DNA of 64,000 nt, from assembly GCA_963800415.1 (NCBI GenBank), contig CAWDBS010000036.1, positions 32,087 to 96,086 of the forward strand, written 5' to 3'. Under the pieces are notes generated by a model. It was not told where the DNA came from. It did no database searches and saw only the letters and a list, made by a program, of their open reading frames with translations. Positions 16,338-24,461 of the stretch are shown one piece after another. Position 1 is the stretch's first letter. The number at the start of each line of letters is the position of its first letter. The stretch is from Palsa-504 sp963800415. GTDB taxonomy: Bacteria; Actinomycetota; Actinomycetes; Streptosporangiales; Streptosporangiaceae. Position numbers and translations under genes: made by a program.

Positions 16338-17262
16338 CCGCACCTCCAGTCCCCGGCCCCGGCGCAGCAGCCTTGACCGCATACCGCTGTTCGGCCTCGC
16401 GCACCTGGGGCAGCCCGATGAAATCCACGAACTCCGCGAACGTGGGCAATTCCTGCATCGCCGCGGCGGGCGTGCCCGCCCGGGCGATCTCCTGCAGTAT
16501 CCGCCGCATGGCCCCGGTCGCCGCCAGCAACGTGCTGATGGGGAAGATAACGATCCGGTATCCCAGCTCCTTCACGCGGTCCAGGCTGATCGGCGGAGTC
16601 TTGCCCCCTTCCGCCCAGTTGAACAGCAGCGGCACGCCGGGAAAGGCCCTCACCGCCTCCTCGGCTTCTGCCTCACTGGTCAAAGCCTCGATGAACAGCA
16701 CATCGGCCCCGGCCTCGCGGTACATCCGCCCGCGCTGGAGGGATCGCTCCAGGCCTTCCACGGCCCGCGCGTCAGTCCGCGCGATGATCACGAACTCGGG
16801 CTGCGTACGAGCCTCGACCGCCGCCCGGACCTTCTCTGCCATCTCCTCCGCCGGGATAACCAGCTTGCCCTCCAGGTGGCCGCACTTCTTCGGCGCCACC
16901 TGATCCTCGATGTGGATCCCGGCGACCCCGGCCGCCTCGTAGGCCCCGACAGTGCGGATCACGTTCAGTGGGTTGCCGTAGCCGGTATCGGCGTCGGCGA
17001 TGACCGGGACATCCACACACGCCGCGATCCGCCCAGCGTTGCCGACCATCTCGGTCATTGTCAGCAGGCCCACGTCCGGCCGCCCGAGGAGCGCCGCCGA
17101 GGTCCCGAACCCGGTCATGTACACCGCCGGAAACCCGGCCTCCTCCACCAGCCGGGCAGAAAGCGGATCGAACGCCCCAGGCGCCACGATCGTCTGGCCG
17201 GAGTCCAGCAGGGCCCGCAGGCGGGCCGGCCCGCCCGGCCGCCGGGTAAGCCGAGCCGTCAC
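16321..17262 (-). CDS. Isocitrate lyase/PEP mutase superfamily protein (methylisocitrate-lyase- or oxaloacetate-decarboxylase-like)
   Basis: A 313-residue TIM-barrel enzyme. It has V-A-P-G-A-F-D-P-L-S-A-R at the N-terminus, the metal-binding DADTGYG (about residues 78-84), the IHIEDQV strand and the catalytic loop PKKCGHLEGK with the active Cys. It ends with the ARTDA and LLFNWAEGGKTP segments. The Cys-Gly-His loop argues for a carbon-carbon lyase (2-methylisocitrate or 2,3-dimethylmalate type) rather than PEP mutase. GTG 17262 has GAGG 8 bases upstream and fits the family start; longer frames upstream are low-complexity. It forms an operon with the HbpS-like gene. Confidence 0.87.
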   Translation of the reverse strand: MTARLTRRPGGPARLRALLDSGQTIVAPGAFDPLSARLVEEAGFPAVYMTGFGTSAALLGRPDVGLLTMTEMVGNAGRIAACVDVPVIADADTGYGNPLNVIRTVGAYEAAGVAGIHIEDQVAPKKCGHLEGKLVIPAEEMAEKVRAAVEARTQPEFVIIARTDARAVEGLERSLQRGRMYREAGADVLFIEALTSEAEAEEAVRAFPGVPLLFNWAEGGKTPPISLDRVKELGYRIVIFPISTLLAATGAMRRILQEIARAGTPAAAMQELPTFAEFVDFIGLPQVREAEQRYAVKAAAPGPGTGGADGSDI

Positions 17263-17620
17263 CGGATGTCCCTCACTGGCCAGCCCCGCTGAGATCCGCC
17301 GATCCCGGCCAGCACCCAGGTCGCCTGCCACAGCGGGCATCCACCCAGCCGTGGCCCGCAATCCACGCAGAACCGAGCCCCGTCTCCTGGCAGGCACCAC
17401 ACGGCGCACAAGTGACCACGGCTGCACTCTAAGCCCTACAGCGCCGACACGGCCAGAGGACATGCTGTGCAGCATCGCCGCCGGTGCCAGGCCGGCCGAA
17501 CGGGCCTGGCGCCTGCCCGGTGCGCTGAGCTTGCCTGGAGTCACAACCCATCCATGAGGTGAGTACGCGGAGCCGCCGTTCGGTACGCCGGTATCGGCAA
17601 GCGGCGCGACACTAGAGGTC
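17263..17620. other. Divergent intergenic region
   Basis: Lies between the lyase operon (minus) and the aminotransferase (plus). The frame continues open upstream of the lyase start but is low-complexity Arg/Ala/Gly and is not considered coding. Confidence 0.4.
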
Positions 17621-18730
17621 ATGGAATTGAGCCCGTTCCGGATTGAGCGCTTCTACGCCCAGTACGAACACAGCACCCGGTTCATGCTCTCCAGCAGCGA
17701 CTGCCAGTCGCGGACAGTCGCGGAACTGCTCGAACTAGAGCCAGACGCACATGATCGGCTGCTGGAGTGCTGGTGCGGATACACCGAGTCGCCGGGCGGC
17801 CCGGAGCTTCGCCGGGCGATCGCCTCGCTGTACGAGCGGACCGGCGCTGAGGAGGTGGTCGTCACCTCATGCGCCGAGGAGGGCATCTTCCTGCTCTACC
17901 ATGCCCTGCTCCGGGCTGGTGATCATGTGATCGTCGAGACGCCCTGCTATGAGTCAGCGCTGCAGGTCGCGCGCAGCACCGGCGCCCAGGTGAGCCAGTG
18001 GGAGCGCCGGTACGAAGACGGCTGGGCCCACGATCTTGATGCACTGGCGGGCCTGATCCGCCCGGCGACCCGCCTGCTCTACCTCAACCAGCCGCATAAT
18101 CCCACCGGCACGCTGATGGCGCGGCCGGTGTTCGAGGATGTCATCGGACTCGCCCGCGCGCACGGGCTCGTCCTGTTCAGCGACGAGGTCTACCGGGAAC
18201 TCGAGCACGATCCCGCCGGCCGGCTGCCGGCCGCGTGCGACCTGTACGAGCGTGCCGTTTCGCTCGGCAGCATCTCCAAGAGCTACGGCCTGCCAGGACT
18301 GCGGATCGGCTGGATCGCCACTCGCGATGCCGCTCTGCGGGAGGCCGTCAGCACGCTGAAGGACTACACGACTATCTGCGCGAGCGCGCCGAGCGAGTTC
18401 CTGACCGCGCTCGCGCTCCGGAACCGCCACGTCCTTCTCGACCGCAACCTCGCGATCGTGCGGCATAACCTGCCCCTCCTCGACGGCTTCTTCGAGCGGC
18501 ACGCCGAAACCTTCGGATGGATACGCCCGACGGCAAGCCCGATCGGATTCCCCCGCGTCACGGGCATCGATAACCTCGCCCGGTACTGCGCGCGACTCGC
18601 CGGGATCGGCGTCCTGCTCCTCCCGGGCTCGGTCTACGATCAGCCAGATCACGTCCGCATCGGCTTCGGCAGGGCCAACATGCCCGACGCCCTCGAACTC
18701 CTCGAGGCAAACCTTACCGGCAGCCAATGA
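17621..18730 (+). CDS. Class I/II PLP-dependent aminotransferase
   Basis: 369 residues, fold type I. Visible residues are the glycine-rich turn after the first strand, N in LNQPHNPTGT (about 151-160), D in LFSDEVYREL pairing with PLP, and the Schiff-base Lys in SISKSYGLPGLRIGW, with the tail Arg in VRIGFGRANM. The SKSYGLPGLRIGW motif occurs in small-molecule aminotransferases, including capreomycidine-synthase-like enzymes, so a biosynthetic or catabolic amino-acid substrate is possible; the exact one cannot be read. ATG 17621 has AGAGG upstream. It stands alone. Confidence 0.88.
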   Translation: MELSPFRIERFYAQYEHSTRFMLSSSDCQSRTVAELLELEPDAHDRLLECWCGYTESPGGPELRRAIASLYERTGAEEVVVTSCAEEGIFLLYHALLRAGDHVIVETPCYESALQVARSTGAQVSQWERRYEDGWAHDLDALAGLIRPATRLLYLNQPHNPTGTLMARPVFEDVIGLARAHGLVLFSDEVYRELEHDPAGRLPAACDLYERAVSLGSISKSYGLPGLRIGWIATRDAALREAVSTLKDYTTICASAPSEFLTALALRNRHVLLDRNLAIVRHNLPLLDGFFERHAETFGWIRPTASPIGFPRVTGIDNLARYCARLAGIGVLLLPGSVYDQPDHVRIGFGRANMPDALELLEANLTGSQ

Positions 18731-18838
18731 CGCCGCACCCCCCGGGCGCCCGCGCCTCGGCGGCGCTGCCCGCTGTGTAATCAGCCCTTGTCTGGAGCAA
18801 CGCGCACATTGCCGCCCACGAAGTGGTCTACACAGTAT

Positions 18839-21187
18839 TTACTGGCCCGAGTCCGCTGCGGCAATGAGTTCCAGGATGCGAGCCGGAGGCAAGTGCTGCT
18901 CGTAGATCCGCACGCCGAAGGGTGAGAGCGCGTCCTCAATTGCGTTCACTACCGTGGGCGGTGCGACGATCATGCCACCTTCGCCCACGCCACGGAAGTT
19001 GACGTCAGCGTCGAGCGGCACAGTCTCGAGGTGCTCTATCTCGATGCGGGGAACGTCACAGGCGGTCGGCATCAGGTAATCCATGAACGTGGCTGACTGG
19101 AAGCTGCCGTCCTCGCCGTACGCCGATCGTTCGAGCAGCACCGCGCCAATGCCCTGCGCGACGCCGCCTCGGATCTGGCCCTCGACGACGGCGGGATTGA
19201 TAAGTGCGCCGCAGTCCTCAGCGGCGACATACCGCTCCACCTTCACGATGCCAGTCTCGACATCGACTTCCACGATCGCGCAGTGAGTGCCGCCGGACCA
19301 TCCACCTTCGCCGCCGTCGAACGTGGCCTCGACCTCGAGCTTGGCGTCCACGTCGGCACCGAACTGCCCTGATGCCGCACGCCGCGCGACCTCGCTTACG
19401 GTGATCGCGCTCGCAGGGTCGCCGCGCACCCAGACATTGCCGTCGGTGATCAGGAGGTCCGGCGCGCTGGCCTCCATGAGATGCGCCGCGAAATCGAGCA
19501 CCTTGGCCTTGAGCTGCCGGGCGCCATGGAGCGCCACGCCTCCGGTCATGGTGGCTGACCGGCTGCCGCCGGTCAGTCCGAACGGGACGACGTCGGTATC
19601 GCCGACTACGATGCGGACCTGCTCGAACGGCACGCCGAACTCGTCGGCGGCGATCTGGGCGAGGGTCGTCTGGTGGCTCTGGCCGTGGGGCATCTGGCCG
19701 GTGAACAGCGCGACGATGCCGTCTTCCTCGAGCCGAAGGCGCATGGACTCCATGCCCATGGGGCCGCTGGGTCCCTCCGGCGAGCGCGGGCCCGGAGCGG
19801 CCTCGATGAACGTTGCCACGCCGATGCCGAGGTAGCGGCCTTGCGCTCGTGCCTCGACCTGCCGGCGCCGGAACGCGGGAAAGTCCATGAGCTGGGCGAC
19901 CCGCTCCAGTGACTCCCGGGTCGTGACTCCGACCAGCGGGCGCCCGGTAATCATGACGGCCGGCGGATCGGTGCGCGGAGCGACGTTACGCAGCCGGATC
20001 TCGACCGGATCGAGGCCGAGATCCTTCGCGATGAGGTCCAGGACGCGTTCCCGCACGAACGTCTCGGACGCCCACGGCCCGCGATAGGCGACGTACGATG
20101 CCTTGTTGGTGATCGCCCCGGTTGACTCGAAACCCAAGGCCGCAAGCTTGTACGGACCGGGCAGCATCGCCTCCATGATCGCCGGAACCATCGCGCCCAT
20201 ACCTGGGTATGCGCCCGTGTCGACGACCATCTTCACGTCCAGCCCGAGCAGGTCGCCGTCGTTGCTGACAGCGGCCCGGACGTCGAAGCTCTCCTCGCGT
20301 GCCTGCCCCGACGCGGTGAGGTTTTCGCTGCGGTCCTCGACCCACTTGACCGGCTGGCCGACAAGACGCGAGGCAGCGGCCACGGCGAGCTCTTCGCGTG
20401 ATGCGCCGATCTTCAGGCCGAACGAGCCGCCGATATCGCCGGCCAGGACGCGCACCTTGTCAGGCTCGATACCGAGGCGCATGGCGACAGCGATCCTGCT
20501 GACGTGAACGCTCTGCGTGGCCGCGTAGACCGTCATGAGACCCAGGTCGGCGTCGTAACTCGCGACGCAGCCGCGTCCCTCCATGGGCACGTTCTGGTGC
20601 CGGTGCACGTCGATGTGGAAGTCGGTAATGCGATCAGCATCGGCGAACGTACCGGAGACGTCGCCGAACTCGCTGCGCGCGTGCGGGCGGGCGATGTTGT
20701 CGCCCAGATTGGCGAACAGCGGCGGGCTGCCCGGGTCGAGCGCGAAGGCGGCATTCACGACCGGAGGCAGGTCGTCGTACTCGACCTCCACCAGCTCGCA
20801 GCCGTCCTCGGCGAGGTAACGGCTCTCGGCGATGACGACCGCCACGGGATCGCCCATGAAGCGCACCTTGTCGGTCGCAAGCAGGGTGAACTCCGGGGTG
20901 GGCCCCGCCCAACCCATGAGAGCCATCAGCGCATCCGGTCCCGGGACCGTCATCGCTTCCAGGTCCGCTCCCGTGAGCACCGCGACCACTCCGGGCAGCG
21001 CCCGCGCAGCCGAGACATCGACCGAGAGCACACGGCCGTGAGCCAGCGGCGAGCGCACGAACGCAGCGTGCAGCATCCCCGGCAGCTTGATGTCGTCGAC
21101 GTACCGGCCTGCGCCGGTAAGGATGCGCGGGTCCTCCGAACGCTTGATGCTGGCGCCGGTGTAGCGCTCAGCCGCGATTGCTGCCAT
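18839..21187 (-). CDS. Molybdopterin-binding large subunit of a xanthine-dehydrogenase-family hydroxylase
   Basis: 782 residues. It opens with the ald_Xan_dh_C hammerhead domain (YTGASIKRSEDPRILTGAGR; V-R-S-P-L-A-H-G), followed by molybdenum-cofactor domains with GGSFGLKIG, the active-site loop AYRGPWASE, GQSHQT and GVGEGG. The loop matters: form I CO dehydrogenases carry AYRCSFR and form II-like proteins AYRGAGR, and this AYRGPWA matches neither exactly. The terminal Glu in GVGEGGMI is the catalytic base. The likely reaction is hydroxylation of a purine-, aldehyde- or heterocycle-type substrate. It is third in an M-S-L operon (22548 to 18839, transcribed leftward). Confidence 0.9.
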   Translation of the reverse strand: MAAIAAERYTGASIKRSEDPRILTGAGRYVDDIKLPGMLHAAFVRSPLAHGRVLSVDVSAARALPGVVAVLTGADLEAMTVPGPDALMALMGWAGPTPEFTLLATDKVRFMGDPVAVVIAESRYLAEDGCELVEVEYDDLPPVVNAAFALDPGSPPLFANLGDNIARPHARSEFGDVSGTFADADRITDFHIDVHRHQNVPMEGRGCVASYDADLGLMTVYAATQSVHVSRIAVAMRLGIEPDKVRVLAGDIGGSFGLKIGASREELAVAAASRLVGQPVKWVEDRSENLTASGQAREESFDVRAAVSNDGDLLGLDVKMVVDTGAYPGMGAMVPAIMEAMLPGPYKLAALGFESTGAITNKASYVAYRGPWASETFVRERVLDLIAKDLGLDPVEIRLRNVAPRTDPPAVMITGRPLVGVTTRESLERVAQLMDFPAFRRRQVEARAQGRYLGIGVATFIEAAPGPRSPEGPSGPMGMESMRLRLEEDGIVALFTGQMPHGQSHQTTLAQIAADEFGVPFEQVRIVVGDTDVVPFGLTGGSRSATMTGGVALHGARQLKAKVLDFAAHLMEASAPDLLITDGNVWVRGDPASAITVSEVARRAASGQFGADVDAKLEVEATFDGGEGGWSGGTHCAIVEVDVETGIVKVERYVAAEDCGALINPAVVEGQIRGGVAQGIGAVLLERSAYGEDGSFQSATFMDYLMPTACDVPRIEIEHLETVPLDADVNFRGVGEGGMIVAPPTVVNAIEDALSPFGVRIYEQHLPPARILELIAAADSGQ

Positions 21188-21201
21188 GGTTGCTCCCTCG
21201 C

Positions 21202-21669
21202 TCAGCGTTCACGGTTGCGCTCGGCGGCCAGCAGGACGCCATCGATGATGCTCTGGTAGCCGGTGCACCGGCAGATGTTGCCGGATAGCGCCTCGCGGAT
21301 CTGCTGCTCGTCGGCGTCAGGGTGGTCGCTGAGGAACGCGGTAGCCTGCATGACGAACCCCGGCGTGCAGAAACCGCACTGGAAGCTATGCGAATCCCAC
21401 ATCGCTTGCTGCAACGTGCCCAGCCCGCCGTCAGGGGCTAGCCCCTCGATCGTCGTTACCTCGCGGCCGGCCGCCTGGACCGCCAGCATCAGGCACGAGC
21501 GCACCGCCCGGCCGTCGACGATGACCGTGCACGCACCGCAGGCCCCGTGCTCGCAGCCGACGTGGGTGCCGGTGAGATTGAGGTCATCCCGCAGGAAGTC
21601 CGCCAGCGTCTTGCGCGCCTCCGGCGAACCCGTGCACGTCGCACCGTTGACCCTCAGGGTGATGTCCAC
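21202..21669 (-). CDS. (2Fe-2S)-binding small subunit of the molybdenum hydroxylase
   Basis: 155 residues. The plant-type ferredoxin cluster is bound by C-E-H-G-A-C-G-A-C plus a distal Cys (RSCLM). The second, helical cluster is bound by CGFC and CRC. These are the eight cysteines of CoxS/XdhC-type subunits, which carry electrons from Mo to FAD. The start is GTG 21669, 6 bases after the FAD-subunit stop, and it ends 14 bases before the large subunit. Confidence 0.93.
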   Translation of the reverse strand: MDITLRVNGATCTGSPEARKTLADFLRDDLNLTGTHVGCEHGACGACTVIVDGRAVRSCLMLAVQAAGREVTTIEGLAPDGGLGTLQQAMWDSHSFQCGFCTPGFVMQATAFLSDHPDADEQQIREALSGNICRCTGYQSIIDGVLLAAERNRER

Positions 21670-21675
21670 TATCAG

Positions 21676-22548
21676 TCACTGCCTCTCGCGGGCGTTGTCC
21701 GCAGCCGCTCGCAGGCCGCGACGCACCAAAGCGGCCGCGACCGTCTTCCGGTAGTCCGACGACCCGTGCAGGTCGGCCGGCGGGTCAGCATCGTCGGTCG
21801 CACGGCGGGCCGCCTCATCGAACAGCTCCGTCGACGGCCTCTCGCCGACCAGCAGATCCTCCGCGGCGGCGGCCCGGACCGGCACGTCAGAAATGCCCGC
21901 AAACGCCAGCCGGGCATCGCTGATCACCCCGCCGGAAAACACCAGTGACGCCGCCAGGCCGACAATGGCGAAGTCACCGTGGCGTCGGGCGACCTCCTGG
22001 AAGCTAATCCCCGTGCCCCGTCCTGCGGTCGGGAATCGCACCTCCAGGAGGAGCTCGTCAGGACGGCGTGACGTCGTGAGGAAACCCTCGAACCACTCCG
22101 CCGCCGGGATCACCCGTTGGCCCGACTGGCCACGCACCACGAACTCCGCATCGAGCGCCCGGGCGACGGCCGGCAACTCGGCGGCCGGATCGGCATGCGC
22201 CAGGCTGCCTCCTATCGTGCCGCGGCTGCGGATTGCCTCATGACCGATCAATGGCAGAGCAGCCGCCAGCAACGGCACCGTATCGGCGACGCTGTCAGAT
22301 TCCTCGGCAACGTACTCCCGTGTCATGGCGCCGATCGCCATCCAGCCGTCTGTCGCCGACACCCCGGACAGCTCATCTATGCCGTTGATGTCGATGAGCA
22401 CCGCCGGGCGGGCCAGCCGCAGCGCCAGCAGCGGTATCAGGCTCTGCCCGCCGGCGAGCACGCTCGCCTCGTCAAGGTGCTCAGCCAGCAAATCCACAGC
22501 TTCAGCAACGGTCGTCGGCGCCTCGTACTCAACGGGAGGCAGCTTCAT
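21676..22548 (-). CDS. FAD-binding medium subunit of the molybdenum hydroxylase
   Basis: 290 residues of the CoxM/XdhB type: AGGQSLIPLLALR (about residues 36-48), the first flavin-pyrophosphate motif, and TIGGSLAHADPAAELP (about 112-127), the second. A C-terminal CO_deh_flav_C domain follows. It passes electrons from the iron-sulfur subunit to an acceptor. First gene of the operon; ATG 22548. No maturation gene (coxDEFG-type) is in the window. Confidence 0.92.
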   Translation of the reverse strand: MKLPPVEYEAPTTVAEAVDLLAEHLDEASVLAGGQSLIPLLALRLARPAVLIDINGIDELSGVSATDGWMAIGAMTREYVAEESDSVADTVPLLAAALPLIGHEAIRSRGTIGGSLAHADPAAELPAVARALDAEFVVRGQSGQRVIPAAEWFEGFLTTSRRPDELLLEVRFPTAGRGTGISFQEVARRHGDFAIVGLAASLVFSGGVISDARLAFAGISDVPVRAAAAEDLLVGERPSTELFDEAARRATDDADPPADLHGSSDYRKTVAAALVRRGLRAAADNARERQ

Positions 22549-22891
22549 CGGCGCGGCCCTTCGATCGGGGGCAACTCTTCTCTAGCCCGCCAAGGCTCAT
22601 TAGTTACCCTAACAACCATGGCGACGGGCGTCGGGGCCGAGAGCCAGCCGGAACCCGCCAGAGCATGAGCGTTAGCCTGCAGATCACCGAACGTGGCGGA
22701 GTCCGCAGCCTACCGCGCGCCGGATCCGCCGTTAGGAGCACTCGGTTGCCCGGCGAATGCCGAACCGTACGACCCGTCAGGGGCCGCAGCGGAGGTCGGT
22801 CAGGTCGGCCCATGGCTGTCCCGGCGACCGATTGGCCGGTGCCCACGGCCTCGCCGTGACCCGGCCTCTGACCGTGGGGTAGCATCCTGCT
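22549..22891. other. Divergent intergenic region
   Basis: Between the molybdenum hydroxylase operon and the trp remnant. No gene seen. TAGCAT at about 22880, shortly before the GTG at 22892, could be a -10 element. Confidence 0.4.
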
Positions 22892-23056
22892 GTGTCTATC
22901 GCCATCCGCCTCGCCCCTGGGTGCCGGCCGCGCGGCTGCCGGGCCCCCGCGCGGCGTGTGCTCGGGCGCAAGGTGCGGTACGTGCTTGGCGCCGAGGCTG
23001 GTCAGGTGAACGGGATGCGGTGGTTCGGCGTCCCCTGTGCCGTGCGGGGTATCTGA
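22892..23056 (+). CDS. Small Arg/Cys-rich ORF, possibly TrpM-like
   Basis: A 54-residue ORF from GTG 22892 to TGA 23056, 120 bases before the trpB start. It contains GCRAPARRVLGRKVRYVLG and GQVNGMRW. Actinomycete trp clusters often carry a tiny basic protein (TrpM/TrpX) directly upstream of trpB, and the position, size and CRAPARRV-type motif fit that from memory. TrpM has been described as modulating tryptophan biosynthesis. The assignment is tentative. Confidence 0.45.
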   Translation: MSIAIRLAPGCRPRGCRAPARRVLGRKVRYVLGAEAGQVNGMRWFGVPCAVRGI

Positions 23057-23175
23057 GCGAGATCGCTCTCCTCGGTTCCGTCGTTCCTCCCCGAATTCGG
23101 GACGACGAGGCTTACTCAAGCTTCCTTACCAGCCACCTAAAGCCGGGCGTGTCCCGTGCCAGGAGCGCATGTGCG

Positions 23176-23626
23176 ATGAACAGCCAATTCTTCTTCCCGG
23201 CGTTGCCGGGCGGATCCCCCGACGGGGACGGATATTTCGGTGCGTTCGGCGGCAAGTTCATTCCGGAGGCGCTGGTCGCCGCCGTTGGATGAGGTCGCCA
23301 TCGAGTACGAGAGGGCGAAGGCGGATCCTGCGTTCGCCGCGGGGCTCGAGCAACTGCTCGCCCACTACGCAGGCCGTCCGAGCGTGCTCACCGACGCCGC
23401 TGCGATGCGGGCCTTCCGGCTGCTCGCGTCGACCGAGGGCATCATCATCCCGGCGATAGAAGGCGCTCACGCGCTCGCCGGCGCTATCGAAGTCGGCACC
23501 GAACTCGGACCGGACGGACTGATCCTGGTGAACCTGTCCGGCCGGGGCGACAAAGACATGGACACCGCCGTACGGTACTTCGAACAGGACGCCGACGCGG
23601 CCAGGGCAGGGGGAGCCCAGAAGTGA
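23176..23626 (+). pseudogene. trpB: Tryptophan synthase beta chain with large internal deletion and a frameshift
   Basis: The start (ATG 23176, AGGAG upstream) encodes the TrpB N-terminus GYFGAFGGKFIPEALVAA. After a one-base shift near 23285, the next frame continues VDE-AIEYERAKADPAF... up to GRPSVLTDA. The protein then jumps directly to AMRAFRLLASTEGIIIPAIE, GILVNLSGRGDKDMDT and so on, the last 70 residues of TrpB. About 270 residues are gone, including the PLP lysine (HKIN region) and the GSNA phosphate loop. The join lies at LTDA in the N-part and the matching (V)TDA-x-A in the C-part, consistent with deletion between short similar sequences. The product cannot be active. It overlaps trpA by 4 bases, as in an intact trpBA operon. 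Confidence 0.9.
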
Positions 23627-24441
23627 GCGGAAACCTGCAGCTTCTGGCCGGCGCACTGGCCCGGGCGAAGCAAGAGAACCGGGCCGCGCTCATCACGTAC
23701 ATGACAGCCGGCTTTCCGACCGTCAACGAGGGCATCGCCGCGATCCAGGCGATGCTGAACAGCGGAGCCAACATCGTCGAGGTCGGCTTGCCGCACAGCG
23801 ACCCGGTACTCGACGGCCCGGTGATCCAGGCCGCCGACGACATCGCCCTGCGGGGCGGCGTCCGGATCGCCGACGTCATCCGCACCGTGCGAGAGGCATA
23901 CCAGGCCACCGGTAAGCCAGTCCTGGTCATGTCGTACTGGAACCCGATCGGCAAGTACGGCGCCGAGCGCTTCAGCAGCGAGCTGGCCGAGGCAGGCGGC
24001 GCAGGATGTATCGTGCCTGACCTGCCCGTGCAGGAGTCCGCGCTGTGGCGGGAAAGCGCGGCCAGGCATAGCCTCGCCACCATCTTCGTGGCCGCGCCGA
24101 GTAGTACCGACGAGCGGCTACGGGAACTCACCGCGGCAGGAACAGGGTTCGTCTACGCCTCATCGCTGATGGGAGTCACCGGCGTCCGGGAGGCTGTCAG
24201 TACAGCCGCCAGCTCGCTGGTGCGGCGTATCAAGGCGACCACCGGACTCCCCGTCTGCGTCGGAATCGGGATTTCCGACGCTGCGCAGGCTGCCCAGGTG
24301 GCTGGCTTCGCCGACGGCGTGATCGTCGCGTCCGCGCTGGTCAAGGCTATCCTCGGCGCACCCGATGCTGCCGCAGGAGCCGCGACCGTGGCGGAGCTTA
24401 CCGCCGAACTCAGCCTTGCAACCCGTCGGCACGCGGATTGA
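23623..24441 (+). CDS. trpA: Tryptophan synthase alpha chain
   Basis: 272 residues, full length. TrpA cleaves indole-3-glycerol phosphate to indole. Visible catalytic residues are the Glu of VEVGLPHSDP (equivalent to Glu49) and the Asp of DPVLDGPVIQ (equivalent to Asp60). The phosphate-binding GIGIS segment and the conserved SLMGVTG loop (related to the usual S-x-x-G-V-T-G) are also present. GTG 23623 overlaps the trpB stop (GTGA). With its trpB partner gutted, the protein is either idle, works with a beta chain encoded elsewhere, or makes free indole. No frame or motif defect is seen, which suggests recent loss of trpB or continued use. Confidence 0.93.
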   Translation: MSGNLQLLAGALARAKQENRAALITYMTAGFPTVNEGIAAIQAMLNSGANIVEVGLPHSDPVLDGPVIQAADDIALRGGVRIADVIRTVREAYQATGKPVLVMSYWNPIGKYGAERFSSELAEAGGAGCIVPDLPVQESALWRESAARHSLATIFVAAPSSTDERLRELTAAGTGFVYASSLMGVTGVREAVSTAASSLVRRIKATTGLPVCVGIGISDAAQAAQVAGFADGVIVASALVKAILGAPDAAAGAATVAELTAELSLATRRHAD

Positions 24442-24461
24442 AGCGTGAAAGTTGCTGGGTT

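Noticed and set aside
18839..22548. Aerobic CO dehydrogenase (coxMSL).
   Set aside because: The diagnostic AYRCSFR loop of form I CoxL is absent, so only the general molybdenum hydroxylase call is made.
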